Shown: piece by piece, positions 48,908-61,085 of the stretch
Position numbering within the stretch: position 1 is the first letter of the stretch
Layout of the letters: the number at the start of each line of letters is the position of its first letter
Assembly: GCF_002234675.1 (NCBI RefSeq)
Contig: NC_019868.2
Coordinates: forward strand, 4,620,433-4,684,432
From: Oryzias latipes
Taxonomy: Eukaryota; Chordata; Actinopteri; Beloniformes; Adrianichthyidae
Direction: 5' to 3'
DNA: 64,000 nucleotides
Notes under the pieces: model-generated
Database searches by the model: none
What the model was told of the DNA's origin: nothing
What the model saw: the letters and a program-made list of their open reading frames with translations, nothing else
Made by a program: the position numbers and the translations under genes

Positions 48908-51900
48908 TCACAGCTCGGCTTTGGACAGACACTGCAGTCCTGGCAGCCTCCAGCGGCGGGCGCCACTCTGGATCCTCAGGTCCAACCAGTCCTGCTGAGC
49001 TGGACCCAGCACCGTGCTGAGAGCAGAGAGAACAGAGTGAGCTCTTTGGGTCGCCTGAAGACATCACCATAGTTATCCACCGACAACTAAACTAGTTGTA
49101 GAACCACAGAACCATGTTTCTAACAAGGACTGGGAGCTGAGAACAGTTCTGATTCTGCTGTATGAAACAGAACCGGTTGAAAAGTCAATCCTTGAGGTCA
49201 AGTTCTAGTGTATTAGGAAAATCTGTGGGTCAGAACATTTGCTAAATATGTTCTCCTTACTATAACCTAACCCAGAACCAGGTCCAACGGGACCTTTGTG
49301 GTTGATTCTGATTGGTCCAGCAGTGAGCTGCTGGTCAGACGGTGGAGGCAGACAATGACCCAGAGTTCTGCATCAAGTTCTGCATCTCTCCAGGTTCCTC
49401 TTTGGTCCTTGCGTTTGTGCTGTGATGCGTTTGCACCGGTTCTGTCTGCTGAGCCGTACCTTGGTGCTAGGTAAGGTTCTGCTGGGGTGGGTGGATCCAC
49501 TGCAAGCAGGTCAGAGTTCAGAACCGGGGCATCGGACTGGTTAGGCTCCTCGCCGTCCAGGAAGCCGAGGTTGGTGATGTGTCCGGCCGCCGCCGCGTCC
49601 ATGCTGTCCCTGCTGCTGGTTGGACCTGAGGAGATGTCGCCGTCATTTCACCGCCTGACTGGTCTGCAGTGGACTGACGGGTGTGACACTCACAGCAGCG
49701 GATGAGAGGCTCCCAAGTGCTGCTCTTCAGGGAAGACCTGTCCTGCGGCTGCTGCAGCAGACACAGAACCACCGAGTCCACCTGCTGGAAAACCCTACAC
49801 AGCAGCATGATGAGGGAGGGGCTAGCAGCCAGCCTTTAGCCTCACAGGGAGGTGCAGGAACAGCCAGCATTCAGGGCTGATGCTGCTCCACGTTTAGCTG
49901 ATTTTGTTTTTTGTGCCGAAATTGACCCGCTTTCTGATTCTGATGTTAGGAATCTTCTCCTAAACCTGGCACTCTGGATAGAGATTCAGCTTTTGTTCTG
50001 CACGTTTCAAACCAATGTACAGGATGGTTGTGGTTGGACTCTGACGTGTCAACAGTCAGGTTTGGTCTTTGGACCATCAAAAAGCAGGAGAAGAGATCAT
50101 CCCACTAGAACCAGAGTCTGAAACATTTAACCCTTGTGCTATCTTAGATGACCCCACCCTTACATTGACGTGTTCTCCCTACCATGACAAAAGTGGATAA
50201 AGGTGGAAAGATTTCATGTAATCCATGGACACCAGTGAAGATCACAAATCATTGAAGAAAAAAGGTTCAGAGCACTGTCTAGTGGGTCTAGATGACCCAA
50301 CTCCCAATGTTAAAGTGCATAGGAAAGCACAAGGGTTTAACCATAAGGCGCCCTTAAAGTCCTTGAACTTGTCAACAATAGGACGTTGCCTGATATTTAC
50401 GCCTAGAGTAGGAATTCTGGTTGTCCTGACGGATCAACTGTGGTAAACGGCGCTCTAAAACGCTGAAGTACAATTTTGGAAAACCCTGAAGCTGATCACT
50501 TGATGGATTGTTGGAGCATTATGGGTACTGTAGTCAGGAACCTGGCGGGGTGACGCTGTGCTTCAGCTGTTTGTGAATACGTTCGATAAAGTTAGACTTA
50601 TCTGTCTTAATGAGCCTCATAGTCCAAAAATAGTTGTTTGGTTTTTTTTAATCAAAAACTTTTCCTCTTACCAGAGATGGGTATGGTGGAGGGGTAAAAG
50701 AGCCACATGTGGCTCTGGGGCCTTTGGTTGCAGACCCCTGGACTAGAAGATCCAGGTGCTGAATTGAAATCTGCTAAGGGAACCACATCTCTGTACAACA
50801 GAGCATTTGTGCTGCAGACCGTCTGGGATCCTCTGCTCATTAGACCACAACATATGTGGGCGGGGTCAGTTGGAAGCTGTTGTGGTCAGCCAGCATCCAA
50901 CTGACCACGCCCCCAGGAAACAGCTGACGGTCAAAAACATGCAACCTTCAGACCTCCAGGTTCATCTAATGAGGCGGGGCCGAAAGGTGCCGGGATGCAT
51001 GCGGGTGTGTTCATGGTCTGACAGAACCTGCTGGATCTAACCCTCTGCTTGGACACGTGGACTCACCGGAGGCTGAGCAGCTTCTGGAGGAGCTCGGCGG
51101 ACAGACCGTAGCATTCTGACTGGACCATGAGGCGAACCGAGTCAAAGTCCCGCTTCAGCTGCAGAGCCCCCTGCACACTGAGGACAGAGCACAAGTCGGG
51201 AAGCATGTTCACGGGTCAGCAGAAGGCCAAAGGTCGTCCATTTACTGGAAGCTGGGGTGTCTGTGGTCCAAAACATGTTCACATGTGGACCGCATAAAAG
51301 CTAAAAACATTCATCCAGTCTGCAGGAATAGCCCAATTTAGCCAAAATGGTTCTTCTAGTCTGATTTGGATCAAAACAGCAGTAGTCATAGTGGTTCTAC
51401 TGTTCTGACAAATGTTCTGACCCAAATAGGATGGAAAAGTTCTGAAAGAATTCAAATGAAAACCTCCTTTATGGTCTAGAGCATGTATCCCATAATTCCT
51501 AGTGGATCGTATATTCTGGTTCATGGGGGGGGGGTTAGCACCAACCATACCTAAACTTGATCCGCTCTTTGAGGATGTGCTCCATCCACGCCTCCATGAA
51601 AGCCGTCATAGTGACACTGAGCGCCCTGACCCGGGCCTCATCAGGTAGCTGAGCCACGCCCTCTAGGACCTGACCAATCACAGTCTGAGCTGCCAGAGCG
51701 GCATACGTGCTGGGGTTGCTGGGAAATCCTGTGGAGCACATAGAACTTTCACTGTGGATCCTTAAAAAGTCTTTAAAGATCTTAGATGTACATAATGAAC
51801 ATAAGACCTTAAAAGCATGAAAGTGTCATCAGTTCTGGTGAATGGGTCTGACTTTTTTCTCATGAACACAATGTGACTTCCTGTTGCGATGAGAATTTCC

Positions 51901-54900
51901 AGGCTATGCCGTCATAAGGTCTTAAACTCAATGGTTCAATCTCAGCTAGCTCATTAGCTGATCAGTGCAGGTAAATGGGAAAATTCAAATTCATGGAGAA
52001 ATGCTTTGAAAATGAACCGGTTAGTGGAAATCTTTGAAGTAAACTGGACGGTCTGAAATAGATTTCCAATGAAGCTTTTGTAAATCTGTAGACACCCTGT
52101 TATGAACAGGAACCATGACCTGGGAGCCCCGCCTCTGTATTCTGGGATGTAAACAGACTGAACTCATCCACAGCTTCACATCAACTCAAACATGTAAAGA
52201 TCACCTTAAATTGGACTCTGAAGTCATGCTAGCTGGTGATGTGGCTCATTTTTAAGTACAGTACAGAACAAAAGTTTGGACACAGCTTCTCATTCAAATG
52301 AATGGGAAGGTGGTCTTTTGGTCTGTACTGCAACTCTGAATAAAGACATCTGAAAACGACTGAATGTAAAAGTGAAAGGAACACCAGGAACAAATTCATT
52401 ACAGACAGCTATGGTCCTCGTAAGTCGATACACAGAAATGAACAGTTTGAACCTGATTCAGTCCAGATCATGCCAATAAATCCACATGATCTCAGACGGA
52501 TCACGACAGTTCATTTAGGTAAGGAAGAAATTACATGGAAGAGTTTTTTGTGTAACCCCTGAGCAAATACAGGCTGGCAATGGAGAGGAAAACTCCAGCA
52601 GAACCAGACTCAGTGAGGGAACATCTGAATCATGCAGACTGTGGACTTCTTATGTTCTTCTTCTTTCAGACCTCAATAGATCACAACATGTCACTGTCTT
52701 CACCACCAGTTTACAGACCCACTCCAATGAAAATGTTGTTTTTTACTTGTTCTTGTAGCATTTTACTGATGATGGAGGACAAATATAAAGAAAATTAATA
52801 ATAAAACTAAATTTCTGAGAATTTCTGGAGCAGACGGAAAAATGCAGGTTCCAAAAAGAGCTTATTTGTGACGTAGAAAATATGTTTGGTGGGTCACAAG
52901 CTCCCTGCTCTGCTCCATTCTGATGCACCCACCTGCAGACAAATAGATCCATGAACGGCTTTGTTTTCCTAGTCTGAACCGGTATCTGGTTCTAAACTGA
53001 ACAACTGGATGGCTCCAATATTGTTCGTCATTTTGCACTGCTAATGTTAGCTCGGGGATGTGAGTGGGATAGAGTGTAAACAGCACTCTCAGTAACTGGG
53101 AGGGGAAGAGGGGACGGGGTTGCACTGAGCCAACAGTACCGCCCACAGAGGGGTATTTGTCAGATTACGTTCAAACTGCCCACAGCAAACATCATTCCAC
53201 TGAAAAGTTCACGGCTTTCATCCTATGGGGTCCAGATGACCCGATCCTTACATTGACGTCTTCTCCCTACCATGACAAAGATGGATAAAGGTGGAAAGAG
53301 TTCATGTAATCCATGGACACCAGTGAAGATCACAAATCATTGAAGAAAAAAGGTTCAGAGCACTGTCTAGTGGGTCTAGATGACCCAACTCCCAATGTTA
53401 ACCCTTGTGCTATCCTAGGCACTTTAACATTGGGAGTTGGGTCATCTAGACCCACTAGACAGTGCTCTGAACCTTTTTTCTTCAATGATTTGTGATCTTC
53501 ACTGGTGTCCATGGATTACATGAAATCTTTCCACCTTTGTCATGGTAGGGAGAACACGTCAAAGTAAGGGTGGGGTCATCTAGGATAGCACAAGGGTTAC
53601 GCTGAACATCATTGGTCCAGGTGGATGCAGGTGTTACCTGTGAGCTTGCTGGATCTCCAGTGTCCAGCAGAGGGCATATTCTGCTCGAAGATCTCCTCTG
53701 ACATTTGCTTACAGGCCACAGAGAAGGTCTTGAGCACCAGAGACGAGAAGACCTTTTGAATGAGACACAAAGATCAGAGCCAGAAAAGAGACCCAGATTA
53801 CCTGGCTGTCTGAAGAGACATGCTGAAAACATTCTTGGAGACAAGTTTCCTGCTTGTTTTCTAGTAGAGTACGCAGAAGTGAGACTGCTTCTTTGCTGAA
53901 TTTGTCACAAATCCCAAGAGATCCAGTCTTAATAGATCAATTCTATAACCTTGGGTGAGAAAAGGGTCATTATCGCCCTTTTGTTAAGCCTTGATGACCT
54001 TAAATTCTGGTACTGCTTCATGCTCTTCTTGACTTTGTCACAGGGCGGGGCTTGAACGTCCTGACAAAAACAGAATGACCTTCAACGCGACACTCACCTG
54101 CAGCTCAGACGCCGCCTCCTTCAGAGCTACCAGCTGCTGCCCCAGCTGAAGACTGCAGATGGAGGGCTGACGGTTCACATCCAGACGCAGCAGCTGTCGC
54201 ATCATCTCCTCAACCGACTCCATCAGCATCTACAAAACAAAAAAAAAAAAACACCACTTCAACCCTCAGAAGGTGACTCCACTTTAACAGGAAGGCGTTT
54301 GATGAGCCAGCATGGCGCTGGAGAATGGAGTGCAGACGTTTGCTTAATTCCTAATCTATGAATAGATTTGTATTTGAATTGTCTACTTAATTTATTTTTT
54401 TGTGAGCAAAGTTTTACATTATCAGTTGGTTTGATGTTAACATTAAAACAAAACAACAAAGTATAAATTATTTAGAAATAGAACGAAACATTTAGGATTT
54501 ATTACTAAAAAATTGAAATCTCCTTCAGAGTGTTACAGTTTGAGGTTGTGGACAGGTGTCTTTTCTACAGTTCATACAGGTGCCATTAATACAGGTAAAT
54601 AATGGAGGACAGATGATCCTCTTACAGAAGAAGTTACAGGTCTGAGAGAACCAGAAATCCTGTTTGTTTGTTTGTTTGTTTGTAGGTGACCAAATACTTA
54701 GTTTCCACCATAATTCACAAATAAATTATTTAAAAATCAGAAAATGGGATTTTTCTGGATTCTTTTTTTCTCATTTTGCCTCTCATAGTTCAGGATACCT
54801 ATGATGAAATTTACAGGCCTCTCTAATCTTTTTGACCCACTGTATGTTATTCCAGTTTATCACTACAGCAAGACAGTAGAAAACACATGAAAACGTGAGC

Positions 54901-57900
54901 TAAGTTACAGTTTACTTTAACCTGTTTGGTGAATATGATCTGGGATGCAGCAGAAGAGAATCTAAGACGGAGCAGATGAGACAGGACGAGGTGAAACCAG
55001 AGGAATTGAACGATTAGTTTCTCTGAAACAAAGCTTCATCATCTGGACAAAAAGAAGCAGTGAGAGGAGAACTCTGAAGTGATGCTTTAGATCAGAACAA
55101 GATGCTCAGATAGATCAGAACAAGACTTTTTAGCTTGTATTCCACTTTCCTCTGCTGCAGCAGAGTGAGGTCGGTGTAGGCTCTGTAGCTGTTACATAAC
55201 ATCACATTAGCCTGCACAATAAATCCCAAATTTATCCTTATCGCTCGTTATATTTCAAGATGTGCAATATCCATATCGTGAAAGTCTGCGAAAATCGCAA
55301 TTAAATGCGCTAAAACAATCTTATGGCAACTTGAACTATTTAATGAATTGAATAAATCCCTTTATCCATTGAACCAATCAGATGGAGCCCTTCACGTTGT
55401 TGACCCATCGGATGGAGCTTTTACGTTGGATGTTGCCCTCCAAATTTTACGAGGGTTGTTTGGAGAATAATTTAAGGTATTTTGACTCTTATTTAAATTA
55501 AACTTTTGCAGTAAATGGAAATGTTTTTGTTGTTTTTGCCATTTGTTCATTTATCGCAAGTTATATCGTCATCGCAATATTGATCATTAATATCGCGGGT
55601 TTTCCTCATATCGTGCAGCCCTAAATCACATAGTCTTTTGTTTGTGAAAAAATGAGTTTAATTTAAAAAAGAACATCATTGAATTACTAATAATTGACTT
55701 GATATTTATTTTTTATCCAAGTGACTATAGTAAAAGCAGAATCCTGCCTTTTGAGGAGTCCATTATCAGAAATGAATGAAAAGGACGGTTCAGACCTCCA
55801 CACCGTCCAATCATTTGACCGCGTCGGGCATTATCCCTTACATACCATTGACAAAGGGCTCTGGAAACACACAGTGCTGGAACCAGTGCAATCCCAAATG
55901 CAATGCTGGTTCTATTTGTTTTAAAGCAGCAGGAGGATGACCGTGACCACATGTGAACAGAGCGACGATCCACACGTTCAAGCTGGAACCATCAACATTG
56001 ATCCGACCTACCTCCAAGTCTCCTTGTGTGATGAGCAGAAACTTGTGGAGGCTCCAGGAGGACAGGAACTGGAAGGCCTTGGACACAACCCAGACGGTGG
56101 ACAGCTGCACTGAAGCCAGGACCATACTGACCGTCCTGCTCTGCAGGTCGGACATGTGGGGGTTGAGGTTAGCTGCACCTATGGAGAGGAGGAGTTGAAG
56201 ATCCACACTGACTGGGTCCAACTGAGTAAAGCAGATGGTCCTTCTCCGTTTCTAATCTCAAGAGTTTCCAGAACTCCAAGGGAAACATCTTCTGTTGGTA
56301 TCTCTGCCAACACTCAGGAGAAACAGGAGAAGAACCGAAGTTTCTCCTGAGTGCTGGCAGACTACACTATTCCTCCTAAAGTCACATCTTTCACCAAGCT
56401 TAGTTGAGTTTTGGTTCTGGTCCCCACAAGCTGTACATGCACTACTTCTCCGACATGGCAGACAACGTGGGTTTACCTGACACCTGAAGGCCGGACTGGG
56501 GGCTGTGTAAAGACCACAGCAGGGACGGGGGCAGCTGCAGGAAGCTCTCCATGGTCTGCGACAGGTTCCGTCGATCCACAGATGGCGGCACTCCACTCTC
56601 ATGTGGAACAACACACTTGTCTCTGAGAGAAGAACATAACGTTCTGCACACGCCTGCAAACACACAAAGCACTGTTAGATGGTCCTAAAACTGGACCAAG
56701 AACCTTCCAGAGGGTTCTAATGAACTCCCTGTAAACTAATCATATGGACAGATAGATCTGCTGGGGGGTTCTGTTGCTCTGGGCCTCGTTTTTATGGAAC
56801 TTTTATGAGAGGCGAGTTAAGTTAGTAAATTGACTGTATATGAAAACTGGAATGGGTAACCCCCCCCAGCGTTCCAAACAGGAAGTACCCGCTGGTTACA
56901 AGAAGCCATAATCCCATAGATTTATATTGTGAAACAAACAGCTATTACTCAGTCATTCTATTTGTTATGATAATGCTTCTGTAAAGCAAGTTATTTAAGT
57001 TATAAATTGACCAATCAGAAGCCTCAATGAAAGTATGTGGTCTCAGGTAAAACGTCCAAAACATCTGTTTAACAGATTTCGTATAGCCCGCTTTCAAGTG
57101 GTAGAGGTGTTTCAACAAGATCACTCCTGATTGGTTGGAGTGGTTTCCATAGAGACGTTGACTCAGATTGACTTGGATCAATCACTGCTTATTGACGATG
57201 TCTGGTAGGGATGGGCCATATATAGGTGCCAGTATCGGCCAATGTTATGAAATCTACCGATATTCTTCTGACTGTTTTCAGAAACACTTTATTGTTTTAA
57301 TGTTAACTTGTTCCTAATATGTTGGAAAGCTTATGTTTACAGTCATACTCAGTTAATTGTTGTTTTCAGGTAAGTGTTATTTTTGATAGGGATACATGTT
57401 ATTCCTAATAAATCCCAGGCAATGTGGAGCTTATGGTTCACAGTTATGTCTAATATTCAATTAATAGTCTGAATGATTACAGATATATATTTATATGTAG
57501 ATTTTAAAGTGATACTTGTTCCTATGAGATCCTTTGCTGTATGTTAAAAAGGTCAAGTACAGTGTGATTGTCCAGTAAATGAAAAGTTGTGCATTTCTAA
57601 TAAAGATAGAAAAATCTAAACTTTGTGTTCCTGTAGACACTTAAAGTCCCATTAACTATCGCACACCTAGGTGTGTGAAGTATTTTTCTCCCCATTTGAC
57701 CCATCCCCTGGGGGAGCGGTGAGCTGCAGACACAGCCGCGCTCGGGAACCATTTGGTGGCTAACCCCCCAATGCAACCCCTTAATGCTTAGTGTCAAGCA
57801 TGGAAGCATTAGGTCCCATTTTTTAAAGTCTTTGGTATGACTCGGCCAGGGTTTGAACCCACGACCTTCCAGTTACAGGGCGGACACAAGGCCACTGAGC

Positions 57901-60900
57901 TGGTATCGGTCTCAAGCATCTGCCTCTGCAAATATTGGCTATCGGCCACAGTTGCAGGGGAAATATTGGTTTTCGGTATCGGCCGGGAAAACAATATCTG
58001 CCCATTACTAATGTTTAGTTCCATATCACAAAAAATGGTGACTAGATTGGCTTTATTTCACTAAAGTATGTCAGGAAAGTATGTCATCATCAAAAGCTGG
58101 AGCCATCAAAGATGTTTGATTAGATGATGAGATGTGAATATGTCACTCTGACCCTGGTCCCAGTGAGCGTGAGAACAAAGGACTTTCACGTGCAGACCCA
58201 GCTCCTCCAGCATGGCCTGGTACTCATCTGGGAGCAGACCTTCAAGACACAGAACCAGACTGTAGTGTTAGACCCAACAAAGTTATTGACCAGAACCATC
58301 TTGCAAACTCGCTGGAAGGATGCAAAGACCTGTGTCGACGGCCTTGGAGATCCTTTCCAAGACCATGAAGGTGGTGAGGTCATCATATAGGTTAAGACTG
58401 CCCTCAGGGGCATCTCCTGGGACATGAAGCTTCAGCCAGAGGACTCTTCTGCAGAAGAACCACAGCAGGGAACGATAACGACCCAGCAGGTCAGTGAGTA
58501 GCAGAGGCCCACTGAGGTCCAACCACTGAACCGAGTGAGGCCAGCGAGAACCACACCGCCTTGCTCGTCTGCTCTCCACATTCTCGCCACGTTCATCTCT
58601 GTGAAGATCAGAGCGGACAGAAAGAGACGTTCTCAGCTTTAGCAAACGGAATGTTCTTCTGCAGATTAGTGAAGCTCAAGCTTCATGCACTAACTCAGAC
58701 CAGAGTGCCAAGACCTTTTGCTGGATTATGTTTGTCACCAAACATAAACATGTGACACAGAGCAAAATTTTGAACTCCATCATCCAACTCGTCTTCTCAC
58801 AACTGAACTCCTGGTAGAATGAGCAGCGCTCACGCAGAGAATGTGATCGTGACGGAGTTCACTGAGTCACCACAAGTTCTAGCTTTACCTCAAACTGGTT
58901 TTGATGATATACGATGTAGACAAGACTTGATCAAAGTCTCAGAGGATAACCACAAAAACAGAAACATAGACTTTGTCTAGTTCCTTTCTTCAGATAGAAC
59001 CCTTGTGCTGTCTTGTGGGGTCCAGATGACCCCACCCTTACATTGACGTGTTCTCCCTACCATGCCAAAGGTGGATAAAGGTGGAAAGATTTCATGTAAT
59101 CCATGGACACCAGTGAAGATCACAAATCATTGAAGAAAAAAGGTTCAGAGCACTGTCTAGTGGGTCTAGATGACCCAACTCCCAATGTTAACGGGCCTTG
59201 GAGATAGCACAGCGCTAATTACAATTCTGATCCTCTTTTTTTTTTTTTTAATCCAACTCCGCCCACATCTACTGGTGTGACCAAAATCAAGTGGTTCTTC
59301 AGTCTGGTCCGTCACACCTTTGGTGCTTGTTAAACACTCACTCCAATGAAAATTGTGTTTTTAGTGTGATGAACATGTTCTTGTAGCATTTTTCTGATGA
59401 TGACACATAAAGATCAAAATTCCATCTTAAGTAATTTTTTTATTCAAAATTCAGTTTGAAAAAGAGCTCATCAGCTCCTTGCTCTGCTCTATTATGACGA
59501 CTAGATCAGTGCACTGCACGGCTGTACGGCTGGATAGCTCCAATATTGTCTGCCATTTTTGTTGCAGCGGTAATGGTTGCTTGGGGATGTGAGGGGCTGT
59601 GAGTTAGTGGGAGAAAGTGTAAACTCAGAGTTGATGGGAAATGGGGGCAGGCTTACTCCACGCCAACAGTCCCGCCCACAACTCAGAGGTGAATCTCTAA
59701 TGAACTCCTGCTCCTCTGCAGAAACTATGTCCTAGAAAACGACACAGGTTTTTGATTTGGGCTAAAAACGGCACAATCATAATTAAAAGACCACTGGGAA
59801 CTCTTTGACAATAGATCAGAAGATGATTGGTGTGGGGCTTTAAGAACCACTATGGAGAACCCGAAGCTGTTGCCTTGATGGTGGATCCCAAAGAACTGGA
59901 GCTGAGGCAGGTTCTGGCTTCCAGCTAGAACTGGAACCATTTGGGCAGAATACTGGCTTAGGTAGTGGGCTCATTTGAACCTAACCCGGAACCTCACCTG
60001 TTTGTTGGGTCTTGCTCTGTTCGATCCGATCCAATTTCGTCCACAACATGGTTTTGCCCTCGTCTCCTCTGCAGATCTTCACTGCTTTTATCTTTGGGTG
60101 CAGCGGCGGTTTCCCCCTCGGACCTGCAGTTGGACTCACTCAGCGCCGCTAGAACGCGCTCCATTGGTTCTCCTACTGGGGATCCACATGGTACTGGTGG
60201 AGGAAGCAGGTCAGAGGAGGACAGCAGAACCTGGCACAGAAGCTGAGCAGATGGATGCTCTAAATGTATGTCTGAATCCATGCGGGTCAGGCCAGAACCA
60301 CTCTGGAATGTGCTCTCTCCTCCACGCTGGAAAGAAGTGCCTTTGGGCCAAACAGAGCCAGGGTTTTCCACAACAGAACGTTCTACGTAGCCATCATGGA
60401 GGCTTTCGGAGCGGGGTTTCCTGATTGGAGTTGAGGGATTGATGACGAAGAGGTTCTGGAGCTGTTTCCAGGTCCACCTGTATGTCTGAACATCGAAACC
60501 ACGGCAGATCTCAGGTCCCAGATTGGTGCATCTTTTTGACAGAACTTCCTGAACCGGACAGTTCTTCTGAGAGATCCACTGGTGTAACTGCTCAGCTGCT
60601 CTGTCTGCGTGATGCGCAGCCATGATAGTCAGCAATTGCTCGACTGGAACCGGGCTGGGCCAGGACCTCTTCTTTTGTGGAGGACTAGAAAACGAGGACG
60701 AATAATGGGCCTGCTGCAGTACCACTGTCCACTGGAGGAGGGCGCTGTGATGCATACTGTGCTCCTCCACTGCCAGGTTGTACAGCTCCATCCCTCTCAA
60801 AACATCCTCCAGAACCTCTACCGATAAGGAGTCCGACCCAGTCCGGGCAACAGTACAAAGAAGTGCATGGATATACCGTTCTATTACAAGCAGAGCCTGT

Positions 60901-61085
60901 AGACCCAGCAGATCCAGGCTCTCCTTCACAGCCTGCAGCATCCTGCTGTGCCGAGCCATGGCCCGTCTCAGACAGTCACTTGACTGGATTCTGGAGGACA
61001 GACAGGCCCAGTGGCTGAGATGGATCCGCAGCTCCTGACTCAGAGAACAAAGTCCGACCCAGGAGGGAGCAGAGTCAGGGGAGTT
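48908..61085 (-). CDS. ccdc142: coiled-coil domain-containing protein 142 (5' end missing)
   Basis: Twelve exons in transcription order: 61085-59998, 58598-58330, 58239-58153, 56653-56477, 56178-56012, 54229-54098, 53752-53638, 51728-51551, 51177-51067, 49794-49694, 49625-49460, 49016-48908. They total 2700 bases, 899 codons plus TGA, and every phase closes at GT-AG sites. The C-terminal third is the most family-like: SVQGALQLKRDF, then VFQQVDSVVLCLLQQP, and the end WLDLRIQSGARRWRLPGLQC, which I recognise as the CCDC142 pattern. The 1088-base first exon carries helix-rich sequence (AMARHSRMLQAVKESLDLLG) and a Ser/Pro-rich stretch. Function of the family is unknown. The exon at 61085 opens at an acceptor (tttctttcag), so at least one 5' exon is missing; I could not place it in 61.1-64 kb. 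Introns hold piggyBac-like and hAT MITEs. Confidence 0.88.
50131..50335. mobile_element. piggyBac-like MITE, copy D (205 bp)
   Basis: CCCTTGTGCTATC to AAGCACAAGGG, flanked on both sides by TTTAA (50126-50130 and 50336-50340), containing the TTAA target. The clearest duplication of the family here. In a ccdc142 intron. Confidence 0.85.
52710..53210. mobile_element. TTAAAG-type non-autonomous DNA element, copy 3
   Basis: Begins CCCACTCCAATGAAAATG and shares ACAAGCTCCCTGCTCTGCTC with the other copies; the right end is cut near the MITE pair. In a ccdc142 intron. Confidence 0.6.
53220..53401. mobile_element. piggyBac-like MITE, copy E (truncated at both ends)
   Basis: Starts inside the left end (ATCCTATGGGGTCC) and stops at its own internal AATGTTAA, exactly where copy F begins. 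Confidence 0.8.
53402..53596. mobile_element. piggyBac-like MITE, copy F (inverted, inserted in copy E)
   Basis: Reverse orientation relative to E. It begins CCCTTGTGCTATCCTAGG immediately after the TTAA of copy E and ends GGATAGCACAAGGG, followed by TTAC. Confidence 0.85.
55208..55623. mobile_element. hAT-like MITE (reverse orientation), copy 3, 416 bp
   Basis: Ends TAGCCTGCACAATAAATC and TATCGTGCAGCCCTA, flanked by CATCACAT and AATCACAT (7 of 8). Internal blocks are shared with the copy at 29468. In a ccdc142 intron. Confidence 0.75.
56831..57185. repeat. interspersed repeat beginning TGACTGTATA, copy 3
   Basis: Same start phrase, and AACAGGAAGTACCCGCTGG then reversed TGGTTTCCATAGAGACGTTG. 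Between ccdc142 exons. Confidence 0.5.
57206..58010. mobile_element. hAT-like element, 805 bp, carrying a SINE
   Basis: Ends TAGGGATGGGCCATATA and, reversed, TAGTAATGGGCAGATATTG. Flanks ATGTCTGG and ATGTTTAG agree at 6 of 8. Internal TATCGGCC and ATTGGCTATCGGCC motifs. Confidence 0.6.
57640..57903 (-). mobile_element. second-family tRNA-derived SINE, nested in the hAT-like element
   Basis: On the minus strand it reads CAGCTCAGTGGCCTTGTG, then the B-box phrase GTGGGTTCAAACCCTGGCC and GAGTCATACCAAAG, and ends near CACACCTAGGTGTG and GGGACTTTAA. A tRNA-like head and fish SINE body. Confidence 0.8.
59000..59212. mobile_element. piggyBac-like MITE, copy G
   Basis: CCCTTGTGCTGTCTTGTGG at the left, with a diverged right end (GAGATAGCACAGCG). 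Central block as in the other copies. Confidence 0.75.
59335..59850. mobile_element. TTAAAG-type non-autonomous DNA element, copy 4
   Basis: Left end TTAAACACTCACTCCAATG and reversed right end TTAAAGCCCCACACCAATC form an inverted pair of about 20 bp. The best-preserved copy. In the first visible intron of ccdc142. Confidence 0.7.

Noticed and set aside
50225..50446. Recurrent small protein starting [19 protein letters not shown], also at 21920 and 53313
   Set aside because: Same frame in each copy of the non-autonomous MITE. It recurs because the element does, and lacks any sign of coding constraint.
59975..60424. 149-codon plus-strand frame
   Set aside because: Antisense shadow of the large ccdc142 exon.
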